From assembly GCA_030374735.1 (NCBI GenBank), contig JASCIV010000664.1, positions 393 to 14,828 on the forward strand: a stretch of DNA of 14,436 nt, read 5' to 3'. The notes beneath the pieces were generated by a model that was not told the origin of the DNA, ran no database searches, and saw only the letters and a list, made by a program, of their open reading frames with translations. Origin of the DNA: Gracilaria caudata. Its lineage: Eukaryota > Rhodophyta > Florideophyceae > Gracilariales > Gracilariaceae. The translations under genes and the position numbers were made by a program. Shown here in pieces: positions 1 through 8,222 of this stretch. Numbering within the stretch: the stretch's first letter is position 1; every line of letters begins with the position of its first letter.

Positions 1-419
1 TAGCTTGATAAGCGGGATGACGAACGCAACTTACAACAGAGCGTGTTATCCGCAAAGGCATAGGAACGACGAAAAGGAAAAACGTAGACAGTTGTTTGTG
101 CTTAGATGTAGACAAGAACGAAGCGTTCATAGGAGATATAGGAGGTAGGCCGTCGTCGCCGCAAAGTGCGCGCTTAAGTACGAGTTTTGTGCGGCCGGCG
201 TAGAAACGATTTCACGCTGCAGAAGCGAGTCCTTCGAGGCCGTTCGAAAGCCGTAGAAAACGGTAGTCACTCGCCTAATCGGTAGTCACACCGAAAGAAC
301 CAACTCAAGGAAGGGCCCCGTTCCGGAGGTTAACGGGGGTAGTGCCGGAAAAAGTGCCGGACTTGGACTCCCTGGTGTGCTTACCTGAGGTTTTCAAAAT
401 CGCCGAATACGAGGCACGT
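1..419 (+). other. 5' leader/promoter-side region of the membrane-protein gene
   Basis: I see no gene here. There is a short direct repeat, CGGTAGTCAC at 261-270 and 280-289, and GTGCCGG occurs twice at 342-348 and 354-360. An AT-rich GATATA lies near 133-138, but nothing clearly marks a transcription start. The open frame entered at 342 begins with GTG, which is not a credible start in a eukaryote; its first ATG is at 420. The stretch is best read as promoter and 5' untranslated region of the gene starting at 539. Confidence 0.4.
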
Positions 420-542
420 ATGCCTCCTGAGCTCAAAAAGCGGCGGTCCGGTGGTCAAAAAAGCGCCGTACTTTTAGTTCGGCTCGTTTCTGACGATCAT
501 TATGACTTGGTTGCACGAGCTCGCGCGGAGTCCACACCATGA
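420..542 (+). CDS. Short upstream ORF overlapping the main start (ATGA)
   Basis: A 40-codon ORF starts at ATG 420 and ends with TGA at 540-542. The stop overlaps the ATG at 539 in the arrangement ATGA. Its own start context is weak (C at -3, C at +4), whereas the ATG at 539 has the strong context CACCATG. The peptide is basic (begins MPPELKKRR) and matches nothing I recognise. If the transcript begins upstream of 420, this would be an upstream ORF tuning translation of the downstream protein by leaky scanning or termination-reinitiation. A chance open frame is equally possible, since it is short. Confidence 0.3.
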   Translation: MPPELKKRRSGGQKSAVLLVRLVSDDHYDLVARARAESTP

Positions 543-2652
543 GCTCGATTTCCCTCTTGACAGCCACAACTTTCATACTGTGCTCCTCCCTCCTTCTCGC
601 TACCAGCGTCTTCAATCAATCACACCTTCTCGTAACTTATGACGACGTCAACTTGATACTCAGCCAACTGCACCAAATATGGCCGCCTCTGTCCACTCCA
701 CCTCCTTCCGACATTCACGGCCTTACCGCCGACAACTGCTCGGGTACAGCCGACTGCCTTGCTCCTCGCGTCTGTTTCAGCTGTCCATCTCCGCCATGCC
801 TCTGCATGAAATCCCCAATCTTCCCCAGATACGGCTGCAAGTCATCGCACGACTGCGACGAAGGTGAGTATTGTGGTTGGGATCCCGTGGCCGGCCTCAC
901 GACTGGACGTTGCATAACCTCCCGATACTTTCCGACTCAGAAACGTTCAATCTTGCAACAACCGATTACGTCCATACCGCCATTGCTCGGCTCGGGACTG
1001 ACTGGCGACCGATGCTTTTCGCACAGCGACTGTCGTGGTACGCGAAGTGTTTGTCGAAAGCTTTTTTTAACACCGAGGTGTACAACCTCACAGCATGTGA
1101 GTATTCGCAGAGCCCTTGTGTCTGTACTCCCATCGATTTCATTCCATGCTTCACAACATCGGATTGTACAGATCAGGGCGAGATGTGTACGACTGTACTC
1201 TTTTCCCCGTCATCGTCGTTTCCAAACAGATTCCAGACCGAACAGGACGCAGTGCTTGAGCCGATATGCATCTCATCCAATCTCACACACACCTCCACGG
1301 CTGTCCTTCCTGTGTCGAACAATTCCGAAGTACGTCAGATTCGTGATCTTCCAAGAGCACAACTTCAACCTCGAAGTTTCGAAGAGAGCGGAAACCTGCA
1401 ACCTGCCAGGCGCTTATCGGCAGACGTACCGCCCTTCTCGGTGCCTGAATTATCATTCTTCAATGCCTTCTCAACTGACGATCTTCAGAATGACTTCATC
1501 GGTGGAATTCTTTCACTCGTTATCGTCTCTCAACTTCACAACATAATTCAAACTCTCATACACTCAGTGGCTGGAGTCAGTGAAGATGCATACTCCGCGT
1601 ACATCATTTTCTCCCGACTGAGTTCTTTTCGTTATGTTTCTAGATTAATCCGTCTGCATGAGCCATATCCTCGACAGGGAGATCTCACGTCTTTCCGGAA
1701 GGGAAACCGAATCAGTGTCAGCCGCATTTTCCGTCCACTCCTGGCAATCACTATTCTTTTCGTTGCAGAGTTTGCTACAATCATAGCTGGTACGGACAGT
1801 CGCAAGAATTACTTTGCTGACCAGAACTTTGACCCAGTCGTAGCTGCCGTGAACGGTACTCGTGCACCACGAATTCAAGATCGATTTAACCACAACTGCG
1901 ACGACTTTTTCGTTCCAACGCGAGGCCTTTTCGAGTCTGGAAAAGTGCTCAAATGTGTGAACGCGTTTCCAATGGAGCCAGAGCTTTCCGCAAAGAATCT
2001 GATTGCAGTTCATGTGTTGTACGGCAGTGGCAAGACAATCTTCAGCATGCATTCTGAGAATGGATCGTTTGGTGCTGTGGAACTTTCCACTTCTGTGCGA
2101 GCTGAGAGCGGGGAGAGTTTGAAAACGATGCCGTTCCGTCCAGATCTGATGAATCAATTCGAACGTATCACGTTTCTGAACAGCATCTTGAATGGGATTA
2201 GAAGCAGACTGGGCTATAAGGTCGAAGACATACGCCGTAATTTGTGGGGTGCTGATGAAGTTACAGGCCCTTCGGGGCAACTGGAAAGCTTGACTTTTGG
2301 TCATCGCACCGACTGGAAGGAGTCGTTGGAGACGATTACAAACGCAGTGACGCAGGGACTAAGGGACTTGGATCTTGTGCTCAACTCCACTGGCGAGCCG
2401 TGGGTGTTTACCAAACCATTTGCATTTGAGCGTCGCAATCCGTTGATGGCGGTGGTTAAACCTTACCGAATCCCTCATGGCTGGCTTTCGATCATTGCGT
2501 TGTTTGTGACGGCAGTTCACTTCATAGTCAATACGTTTGCGACGGCTTTTGACGACGTTGCGTACCTCGCGATGAAGGAGCTTTTGGGAGAAGACTGTGT
2601 TCTTGGACCGCTCGCAGAGGGCGATGGCGGGGACCGCACTGCTGAGCTATAA
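539..2652 (+). CDS. Cys-rich secreted/membrane protein, three TM segments, split by a -1 frame change at a TTTTTTA heptamer
   Basis: The first frame runs from ATG 539 (context CACCATG) and the second, shifted by -1, to TAA 2650-2652. Joined at 1063-1069 they give about 704 residues. Residues 1-24 look like a signal peptide. Residues 67-112 and 159-213 are two copies of one cysteine module (C..DC....VC ... CxC ... C....DC..GE.C), and the frame change falls inside the second copy, so both frames belong to one gene. The CxxxxDCxxGxxC portion resembles Dickkopf-N/colipase-like knots, but only weakly. Membrane segments lie near 320-341, 398-418 and 648-667. The loop between the first two is Arg/Lys-rich and so probably cytoplasmic. 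The 230-residue loop before the third has NGT, NGS and NST sites and two cysteines, suggesting an exterior domain. I do not recognise the family. The break may be programmed frameshifting, an indel in the seven-T run, or an assembly error. Confidence 0.7.
1063..1101 (+). promoter_or_regulatory. Candidate -1 frameshift signal: T_TTT_TTA heptamer plus hairpins
   Basis: In the incoming frame the codons are TTT (1064-1066) and TTA (1067-1069), preceded by T, which is the canonical X_XXY_YYZ form U_UUU_UUA. After a one-base backward slip, reading continues AAC ACC GAG in exactly the frame that stays open to 2652. A five-base spacer (1070-1074) is followed by GAGGT/ACCTC (1075-1079 with 1085-1089, loop of five). 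This competes with CTCACA/TGTGAG (1087-1092 with 1096-1101, loop of three). The stems are short and no pseudoknot is obvious. Against programming, the incoming frame stays open to 1546 rather than stopping soon after the slip site. Confidence 0.35.
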
Positions 2653-3076
2653 AGCGTCGGTAATATTGTACAGATGGTAAAGCACGTGCGAAGGGCCGTT
2701 TGGGGGATGAATGGGAGGGTGCAGATAACTACGAAGGCACAAGGGTATGACGCAACTATGACCTCACGCAACGCTACCGACGTCGTGTAACACAACGGAG
2801 CGTGAGGATCCCCAAATTAGCTCATTTGTATGCCAAGCTAATAATTGTTCATCACAATTGAGGGTTGTGTTTGCATCACGCTTTTCTGTAATGCTAATGC
2901 TAATGTACTGTAATGTAAAGCCCTTCACACGAATGAGTTGGGGGTGCGGCGCAACAAAGTACCAGAGCCGTTCAGTTTCATTATGCGTCGGTGATGGTGG
3001 TTTCTTAGGAGGTCCCATGACTACAAACGTTTGCCAGTGTCGTGGAGTTGGGCTCCCAACTGTGCCATGCAATTAG
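2653..3076. other. Spacer between the membrane-protein gene and the sulfatase remnant
   Basis: There is no convincing gene. Open frames occur on both strands (for example 2764-3072 minus) but resemble no family I know and start at arbitrary points. No AATAAA is seen behind the stop at 2652. A short AATGCT/TAATG iteration lies near 2890-2915. I looked for the missing N-terminal half of the arylsulfatase here and found none. Confidence 0.5.
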
Positions 3077-3873
3077 ACGAAACGAAATGGGGTTGTGATG
3101 AAATGGCCCAAGATGATCACAGATGTGGGCACCATGAGGTCGCGGTTCCATCACGTTGTTGATATCACTCCCACCACTCTTAGTGCCGCCGGTGTGCCTT
3201 GGCCACTTGGCTCTTTTAATGGCGTGAAGCCAAAACCGTTGGATGGCGTGTCAATGTCGTATACTTGGGAGGCTGGGTCACACAAGAGGGTCGAAAGCAT
3301 CAACTCCTTGAAATGTTTGGTAACAGGGGACTGTACAAGGACGGCTACATGTGCTGCACCACTCAGCTTGTGTTTGCATGCGATGAGGATTCGCACAATA
3401 AGACTTACCAGCCAAGCGACTTCGAGTGGGAGTTGTACAATCTGGTCAACGATTTCAGTCAGGGACACAAGTTGGCATCCCAAGACCCCGAGACGAGAGG
3501 ACTGGAAAAATGTGAGCAGCTGTAAATCGTCCTACTCTCACGAACAATCGCACGTCGTTCACGTTCTATCCAGGAATCTCCAGAATCCCAGAAGGATCGG
3601 CTCCGAACGTGAAGAACACGCCCTTTGCGACCACTGCGTGCGTGGAGTACACTTCGCCCTTAACGGAAGGAGTGATTATTACGCAGGGAGGACGATTTGG
3701 AGAATGGGGTCTCGCTGTGATTGATAACGATGACTGTGGTTGATGAAAAGGACAAGGTGCTTTCCAGATCAATTCCGTGTTCTGTCGGGGCCAAGTTCTC
3801 GGTGAATGAGACGCTGGACAGCTACGAACTGAAAATGCGGTTTGAGTTATACTCTGATGAGGGTGACGGTTGA
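3077..3873 (+). pseudogene. Arylsulfatase C-terminal half, broken into four frame pieces
   Basis: Four consecutive pieces match the C-terminal half of formylglycine-type arylsulfatases of the kind common in marine bacteria and algae. Piece 1 (3077-~3270) reads RNGVVMKWPKMI, FHHVVDITPTTL, AAGVPWP, then GVKPKPLDGVSMSYTWE. Piece 2 (~3280-3522, another frame) reads LLEMFGNRGLYKDGY, then WELYNLVNDFSQGHKLASQDPE. Piece 3 (3528-3743, third frame) reads RPTLTNNRTSFTFYPG, RIPEGSAPNVKN and VIITQGGRFGEWGL. Piece 4 (3748-3873) may be the final beta-sandwich stretch, ending FELYSDEGDG. About 25 residues usual between pieces 2 and 3 are missing. The N-terminal half with the CxPxR active-site motif is absent, so no active enzyme can be made. 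The order and spacing of the pieces show a single decayed gene. Family assignment rests on recalled motifs. Confidence 0.85.
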
Positions 3874-4751
3874 TCTGCTTGGTTCAATGACTGCGGCTGA
3901 GAGGAAGATGATGGTGACGGAAATGGCTCACTTTGAGATTGCCAACGGCTGATGAGTAGTTGTGCCTGAGTTGAGATGAGAACTGAGCTGCGTGCTACAC
4001 GGGAGACGAGTTCACGCGTAAGAGTGCCTGCCGCCTGCAGCCATTGTCTTGCGTAACGCAAGAACGTCATCAATACTACGCCCTCACCCCTGATGAAGAA
4101 AGACTCGTCATGCACGTGGACTATCAGTACACATACCCACGTGGCCAAGTATCACACGCGAAGCGCAATCTCATTGCATCATGTGGAAGGTTTCGAAGAT
4201 ATGAAAAGAAATAATTCGATTTACGTTGTGTGTTTCTTTATGAAGTTGATGCCGTCGTGCTCGTCACGTGACGGGGCCGCCGGTGACCTGAAGATGTGAG
4301 TGTAAAAGGGTACCCTTCGTGCAAGTGCTGAAGGTACGAAGAGAAGAGCTGGGTGACGTCACCATCCTCAAAATCAATAACTTTGGACAACATCTCAAAA
4401 CGTTAAGATACCACACGTTGCTTTCGACTGCGCACTTCGTCAACAGCACGTGGCCGCGACGAAGAGAGGCGTTGAAATAGGGCACACGCATTTCGCTGGA
4501 GAGCTCGCAATGATTTAGAAACCTTTCGACGCGAGAGCATCGAGGAGAGCGCGCCCCCAAGTATCCTCGCCGCCACAGCGTATATGAACAAAATGCAAAT
4601 CTTCAGCAAGACATGCCTCATGCAGTCGTCCCGGCATGTGTTCAGCTCGATCCAGCACGATTCAGTACGATTACACATGTTGGTGCACGGGCTTCGTCTC
4701 CAAATAGAGCCAACACTTCACTCTCCCGCTTGTGTCCTATGATCGGAAGCC
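3874..4751. other. Region without a recognisable gene
   Basis: Several open frames under 110 codons occur on both strands (for example 4093-4299 plus, 4264-4560 minus, 4403-4678 minus). None has a recognisable motif or a paired promoter and poly(A) signal, and the minus-strand ones overlap each other in different frames. Any further sulfatase debris past 3873 is too degraded for me to see. Confidence 0.5.
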
Positions 4752-5186
4752 ATGCCACATGACTTCTGTTCAGCTCGTGAGTGTCAGGAAACTGCATGTT
4801 TTCGCCGTTTACGAGAGTTGGAAGCCATGCATTCTCCCTCTCCCTCTCCCTCTCCCTCTCCTCGCACGGTACTTAAGAGCTCCCCGTCTTTTGATTCATT
4901 GCAACGTCGGCAGCACAAAATTGCTTCAGTACTGGAGCGGCTTGGTTTTTGGAATCCAGTTTCACATCTCACACCGCTCCCTTGTGCTCCGTTGTCCCTA
5001 CTTTTCATTCCCTTTTCCGCTTCGCAGCTATACTTCGGTTCCTTCTTCACGACGTTGCTGCTTGTGCCTACTCAGGATTCGGCGAATTTCGAAAGCCACT
5101 CAGAACCAACGGCCAGATCCACATTAGCAAGGTTCATAATCTCTGCTGATAAGACACGTTTAGACTGCGCTTTCTTCTTCCTCTAA
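4752..5186 (+). CDS. Doubtful 144-codon ORF ending just before the repeat-protein gene
   Basis: The frame opens at ATG 4752 and closes at TAA 5184-5186, eight bases before the ATG at 5195. The early part contains a Ser-Pro run produced by the TCTCCC microsatellite. The middle (VLKSSPSFDSLQRRQHKIASVLERLGFW) is moderately protein-like, while the end is hydrophobic and low-complexity because the DNA is pyrimidine-rich. I recognise no family. It could be a small gene, an upstream ORF on the transcript of the 5195 gene, or an accidental frame through a pyrimidine-rich promoter region. I favour the last. Confidence 0.2.
   Translation: MPHDFCSARECQETACFRRLRELEAMHSPSPSPSPSPRTVLKSSPSFDSLQRRQHKIASVLERLGFWNPVSHLTPLPCAPLSLLFIPFSASQLYFGSFFTTLLLVPTQDSANFESHSEPTARSTLARFIISADKTRLDCAFFFL
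4833..4861 (+). repeat. TCTCCC hexanucleotide microsatellite
   Basis: Four perfect TCTCCC units (4833-4856) plus most of a fifth. The tract is purely pyrimidine on this strand and begins a generally pyrimidine-rich stretch leading to the ATG at 5195, so it could be promoter-associated. Unit number is likely to vary between strains. Confidence 0.9.
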
Positions 5187-5194
5187 TAGTTCAA

Positions 5195-6253
5195 ATGGCT
5201 CTCCCACAGGGAGAAGAGTGGCGTCTACCCGAGGCGTACTACAATTCCCCCTACTTTGTGGTTCGTCGACTAGGCCAAACTGCGGAAGATATACTCGGTG
5301 AGGCCCCACTGCCTCCGCTTAAGCCACGTTCTGTTGTTAGAAAACGCGCATCCTCCGATGCATCCACGCTAGTCACTCTCTCCAGCTGTGAATCGATTGA
5401 AAAAGGATATTCATCACACAGCTGCAATTCAAATCCCCCACGCAAGAACTCAGAGCTACGTCAACGTTCGGGACGCAAGCGTGGGGGTGAAGGTGATCAC
5501 GGGAAAAGAAGGAAGAAGGCGAAGGTCGTGGCGCAGTTGAAGGCTCCAGGAGAGACCAAGAGCGCGTGTGACAGTGACGGGGTCGCGCAAGGGATGAAGC
5601 AGCATACTGAGCAACAGAAACCTGTGATGCTCAGGCTGCGCGTGAAGGAGCCGTACGAGGTTGATGAGGACGGCTTCCTCATCGAGCGACCCACACGCAT
5701 TGCTCGCAACCGAAAACGCGCCACGGGACAGAGTGGAAGCCGGTCGGAGCGGAGGAAGAGAGCAAGGACAGCGGTGCCACAGCAGACAGCGAGGAGTGAC
5801 TCGAGGGCACATGGTCGGGCACCCACGACCAGGACGGCTTTGCTCACGGACCGCACCAGAGCGGAGGGAGAAAAGCAATCGGTCAAGCTTCCTAGCGATT
5901 GTCCGAAAGCGGCAGTGGGGACAGGAGCTAGAAAATCGGAGTCGAAGGGCACGACGATGTTGAGATCAGCGCAAGTGCCGGACCATATTCGACGGAGGTG
6001 GGAGAATAACGGTTACGGTGAAGCTCCAAAACCGCGGCCAAAGTGGACCACGATGTTAAGGTCCGCAAAAGTGCCGGATGACGTTCGACGGAGGTGGGAG
6101 AGCGATGGGAAAGGCGGAGCTCCAAAACCGCGGCCGAAGTGGACGACGATGTTAAGGTCCGCGAAAGTGCCGCATGACGTCCGACGGAGGTGGGAGAGCG
6201 ATGGGTACGGCGGAGCGAAATCGTCACAAGACAAACGCGATCGTCACGTGTGA
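5195..6253 (+). CDS. Basic, probably nuclear protein with three 32-residue tandem repeats
   Basis: A 352-residue intronless ORF. The ATG at 5195 has A at -3 and G at +4 and is the first start in this frame. Residues 1-50 are the least biased part (WRLPEAYYNSPYFVVRRLG). From 47 on the protein is Lys/Arg/Ser-rich with no hydrophobic segment. Basic clusters at 103-109 (GKRRKKA) and 185-191 (ERRKRAR) look like nuclear localisation signals. Residues 149-171 hold an acidic-then-basic linker (EVDEDGFLIERPTRIARNRKR). Residues 253-284, 285-316 and 317-340 are near-identical repeats with core TMLRSAKVPxDVRRRWE, joined by GGAPKPRPKW; the third is cut short, then a charged tail ends at 352. The length, composition and repeats suggest a chromatin- or nucleic-acid-binding protein, but I do not recognise the family and assign no function. 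Confidence 0.7.
   Translation: MALPQGEEWRLPEAYYNSPYFVVRRLGQTAEDILGEAPLPPLKPRSVVRKRASSDASTLVTLSSCESIEKGYSSHSCNSNPPRKNSELRQRSGRKRGGEGDHGKRRKKAKVVAQLKAPGETKSACDSDGVAQGMKQHTEQQKPVMLRLRVKEPYEVDEDGFLIERPTRIARNRKRATGQSGSRSERRKRARTAVPQQTARSDSRAHGRAPTTRTALLTDRTRAEGEKQSVKLPSDCPKAAVGTGARKSESKGTTMLRSAQVPDHIRRRWENNGYGEAPKPRPKWTTMLRSAKVPDDVRRRWESDGKGGAPKPRPKWTTMLRSAKVPHDVRRRWESDGYGGAKSSQDKRDRHV
5951..6217 (+). repeat. Three in-frame tandem repeats of 96 bp (third partial)
   Basis: Units are 5951-6046, 6047-6142 and 6143-~6217. Units 2 and 3 differ at only five codons over the aligned part, three of them synonymous (ACC/ACG, GCA/GCG, GTT/GTC); the others change D to H and K to Y. Unit 1 is more diverged (for example DHI for DDV, ENN for ESD). 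This suggests an older first duplication and a later one of unit 2 or 3. The unit length is a multiple of three, so the frame is kept. Confidence 0.95.
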
Positions 6254-6299
6254 GAGGCGCGCCCGCCCCGAAGCGAGAAGAAAAGCCAAGCACACACTG

Positions 6300-6305
6300 A
6301 ATAAA
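6300..6305 (+). promoter_or_regulatory. AATAAA poly(A) signal
   Basis: A canonical hexamer lying 47 bases behind the stop codon at 6251-6253, a good distance for the 3' end of the repeat-protein transcript. Confidence 0.5.
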
Positions 6306-6448
6306 ATGACTTGCACTTGGTGGGATTACGCTTGCGCCCTCGTAGTTTCTCACCCCAGCGCAATAAGCGCTGGCAAAGGAGTGGATGAACAAGCGAGACT
6401 CATCGTATCGGTTCCCGGCGGGCGGCCTGTGCCGGCAGGGAGGAGCAG

Positions 6449-6928
6449 ATGCCGTGGACACGTCACTGTCAGCCCCCTGTGCTCTTTCACCTGCTGTCAC
6501 CTGAACGGCTGCCATGTGAACACGTCGTACAGTTCACCCTGCATGCTGCTTCGAATGCGTCCCCCTCCACGGCTTGTAAGCGACGCCCGTTTCTTGTCGC
6601 TCGTTGTCGCTGGCCCTCCATCGCATTCCTCTCCTCTGTTCGCCTTCCAAACTGCCCTCTCTGCTCCGGTTCTGCTCCGTCTCTGACTGGCTTTCGTCCC
6701 CGCCGTCGCACTCGTGCACTGCTTTTACACTTGTTGCTCGCTCTTCTTCCACACCCGGCACCCACGTCCGACCTCGTCATCTACGAGCCCAATTCCTGCT
6801 CTTACCCTGGAGCAGTTTCCGCTCATTCTCGCTCTAACATTCGCTTAACAGCGTTTTTGTGCATCGCGTTCTCATTGATTTACGGACTGGGTCCCCGTAT
6901 CTACCATTTCTTCACGAGTTTGCAGTGA
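6449..6928 (+). CDS. Doubtful 159-codon ORF ending one base before the next start
   Basis: The frame runs from ATG 6449 to TGA 6926-6928, leaving a single base before the ATG at 6930. The product is rich in Pro, Ser, Leu, His and Arg with a hydrophobic stretch near its end (LTAFLCIAFSLIYGLG). Such composition is what a pyrimidine-rich leader gives when translated. Another frame is open across 6174-6686. I see no domain. It may be a long upstream ORF on the 6930 transcript or, more likely, an accidental frame in a CT-rich promoter or leader. Confidence 0.2.
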   Translation: MPWTRHCQPPVLFHLLSPERLPCEHVVQFTLHAASNASPSTACKRRPFLVARCRWPSIAFLSSVRLPNCPLCSGSAPSLTGFRPRRRTRALLLHLLLALLPHPAPTSDLVIYEPNSCSYPGAVSAHSRSNIRLTAFLCIAFSLIYGLGPRIYHFFTSLQ

Positions 6929-6929
6929 C

Positions 6930-7280
6930 ATGGCCAACTCTCTCAGCTCACGACGACACCGTACCCCATTATGCGCGATTCCTGTCCAGAAAACGCGCAC
7001 CAAGCGTCTCTCTCTCAAGTCCTCCCCCCTTCCACTGAAAAAGCGTTCAAATTATCGCTGCATTCCCAATCGCTCCCTTTCACGCGACCGTGAATCAAAG
7101 TCGCCCAACTTCACCCTTTCACCGGCAAGCAGTTCGTATCTGCACCCCGCCCCAAATTCTGCTCGCAGCCTTTCCATTGACAAACTGGTCAGTGCAATAT
7201 CTGGCGTGCACATTGACCCTTCAAGATGGCGCAATTTTAGCTCCAACAAGGCGTCAGCGGCAGCGCTTCAAGCAGCATGA
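6930..7280 (+). CDS. Small Ser/Arg-rich hypothetical protein
   Basis: A 116-residue ORF starting at ATG 6930 in a strong context (G at -3, G at +4) and ending at TGA 7278-7280. It is basic and disorder-like (MANSLSSRRHRTP, KTRTKRLSLKSSPLPLKKRS) with Ser-Arg and Ser-Pro pairs that could be phosphorylated. A better-ordered C-terminus reads IDKLVSAISGVHIDPSRWRNF. It has no signal peptide or membrane segment. The long CT-rich stretch before it resembles the leaders of neighbouring genes, and an ATTAAA variant poly(A) signal sits at 7372-7377. I do not recognise the family. Overlapping open frames on both strands weaken the case, but the start context and uniform composition favour this one. Confidence 0.4.
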   Translation: MANSLSSRRHRTPLCAIPVQKTRTKRLSLKSSPLPLKKRSNYRCIPNRSLSRDRESKSPNFTLSPASSSYLHPAPNSARSLSIDKLVSAISGVHIDPSRWRNFSSNKASAAALQAA

Positions 7281-8075
7281 GCAAAACCTCGCATGCTGCG
7301 AACTTGATGCCTTCGCTCCTCATGAAAACTTTTCGCTACCAGCTTAGCTTTTCCGACACTTTCATTACTGCATTAAAAATTATTCTTTTATCTATTGCCC
7401 TAATTTAGCGTGTATCATGCGTTTCTCAGCGCTGTCCACGTACACAAGTGTGACGGAAGTACACGGTACACAGTCTGTCAGAGACCCAGGTAGAGAACGA
7501 AACAGATTTTATAGAAAACGGATAAGGGAAAGCTTGCCCCCTATGTACATAACTGCGACTCCGTCAACTGAAGAAAAATTACACCAATTTCTTGTGTTTC
7601 CTCTGTGATGAACTTTGATGTCGAAGTATTTGTTTGCAGATGTACATCTTTTCAACGTCTCCTTTCATCAAGCTGGGCTTCTCTGCAACACTGTGTGATG
7701 CGTTCAACCATTTCGTGTAGCCAAAAAATTCTGTTGCCGTAGTGAGGACAAGTGAACTGAGACGTCGGTTGAGTCCTTTCATGATTTGTCAGGGACTCCT
7801 TGCGCCCCGTCAAACGTAAATCCGAAAGCAAGCGAGTGTAAGCATTGTACTTATGATAGGTGTTTTGGATTACAATTCGGAGCGATGAGCGTGCTTGCTA
7901 AATTACGTGGCTGATGGAGTCGTCCTGGGTCAAGCAATTGAACCTGTTGCCGTTTTGGTATGGAAAGATGACCATTTGTTGTTCACGTCGCGACAATACC
8001 ACTTAATTGATTAATTCTTTAAGTAGAACCAGGCTCAGAAATCGTGGACACCAAGGACGATGACTGGAATATCAG
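7281..8075. other. Intergenic region with weak ORFs only
   Basis: A 63-codon ORF from ATG 7417 to 7608 and a 67-codon minus-strand ORF at 7579-7782 show no motif. At 7889-8014 a 41-codon open stretch without an ATG reads in a protein-like way (VADGVVLGQAIEPVAVLVW) and could be debris of a lost gene, but I cannot name it. The last 150 bases serve as upstream region of the next gene. Confidence 0.4.
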
Positions 8076-8083
8076 TATAAAAG
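8076..8083 (+). promoter_or_regulatory. TATA box (TATAAAAG)
   Basis: A textbook TATAAAAG. A start about 30 bases downstream would lie near 8106 and give a leader of roughly 115 bases to the ATG at 8223. An ATG at 8110 would lie so near the cap that scanning ribosomes would probably miss it. No other ATG occurs before 8223. Confidence 0.6.
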
Positions 8084-8222
8084 CGAACTCTTCTCCGAAG
8101 AAGTGTCGCATGCCCTTCGCTCCCCATATCTCATCGTTTTCTCTCGCAGGGTGTACACTATCCTTTCAAAACTTGTGGGCTCAGTTCATTCGTTTCCTTC
8201 TCAAGCTTCTCAAATTTGCGCG

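Noticed and set aside
860..880. GGTGAGTATT resembling a 5' splice site
   Set aside because: The frame continues through it as part of the first cysteine module (DCDEGEYCGWD), so it is coding sequence.
1645..2304. 219-codon open frame on the minus strand
   Set aside because: It lies wholly inside the better-supported membrane-protein gene; its composition is that of an antisense shadow.
4784..5050. Minus-strand frame with Gly-Glu repeats
   Set aside because: The repeats are the reverse reading of the TCTCCC microsatellite and the rest is antisense to pyrimidine-rich DNA.
7801..7912. Cysteine-rich open stretch (CKHCTYDRC) suggesting a zinc finger
   Set aside because: Only a few cysteines in irregular spacing, no start, and a stop soon after; chance is sufficient.
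7889..8014. 41-codon protein-like stretch without an ATG
   Set aside because: Too short and unnamed; no second piece found nearby in another frame that would make a convincing broken gene.
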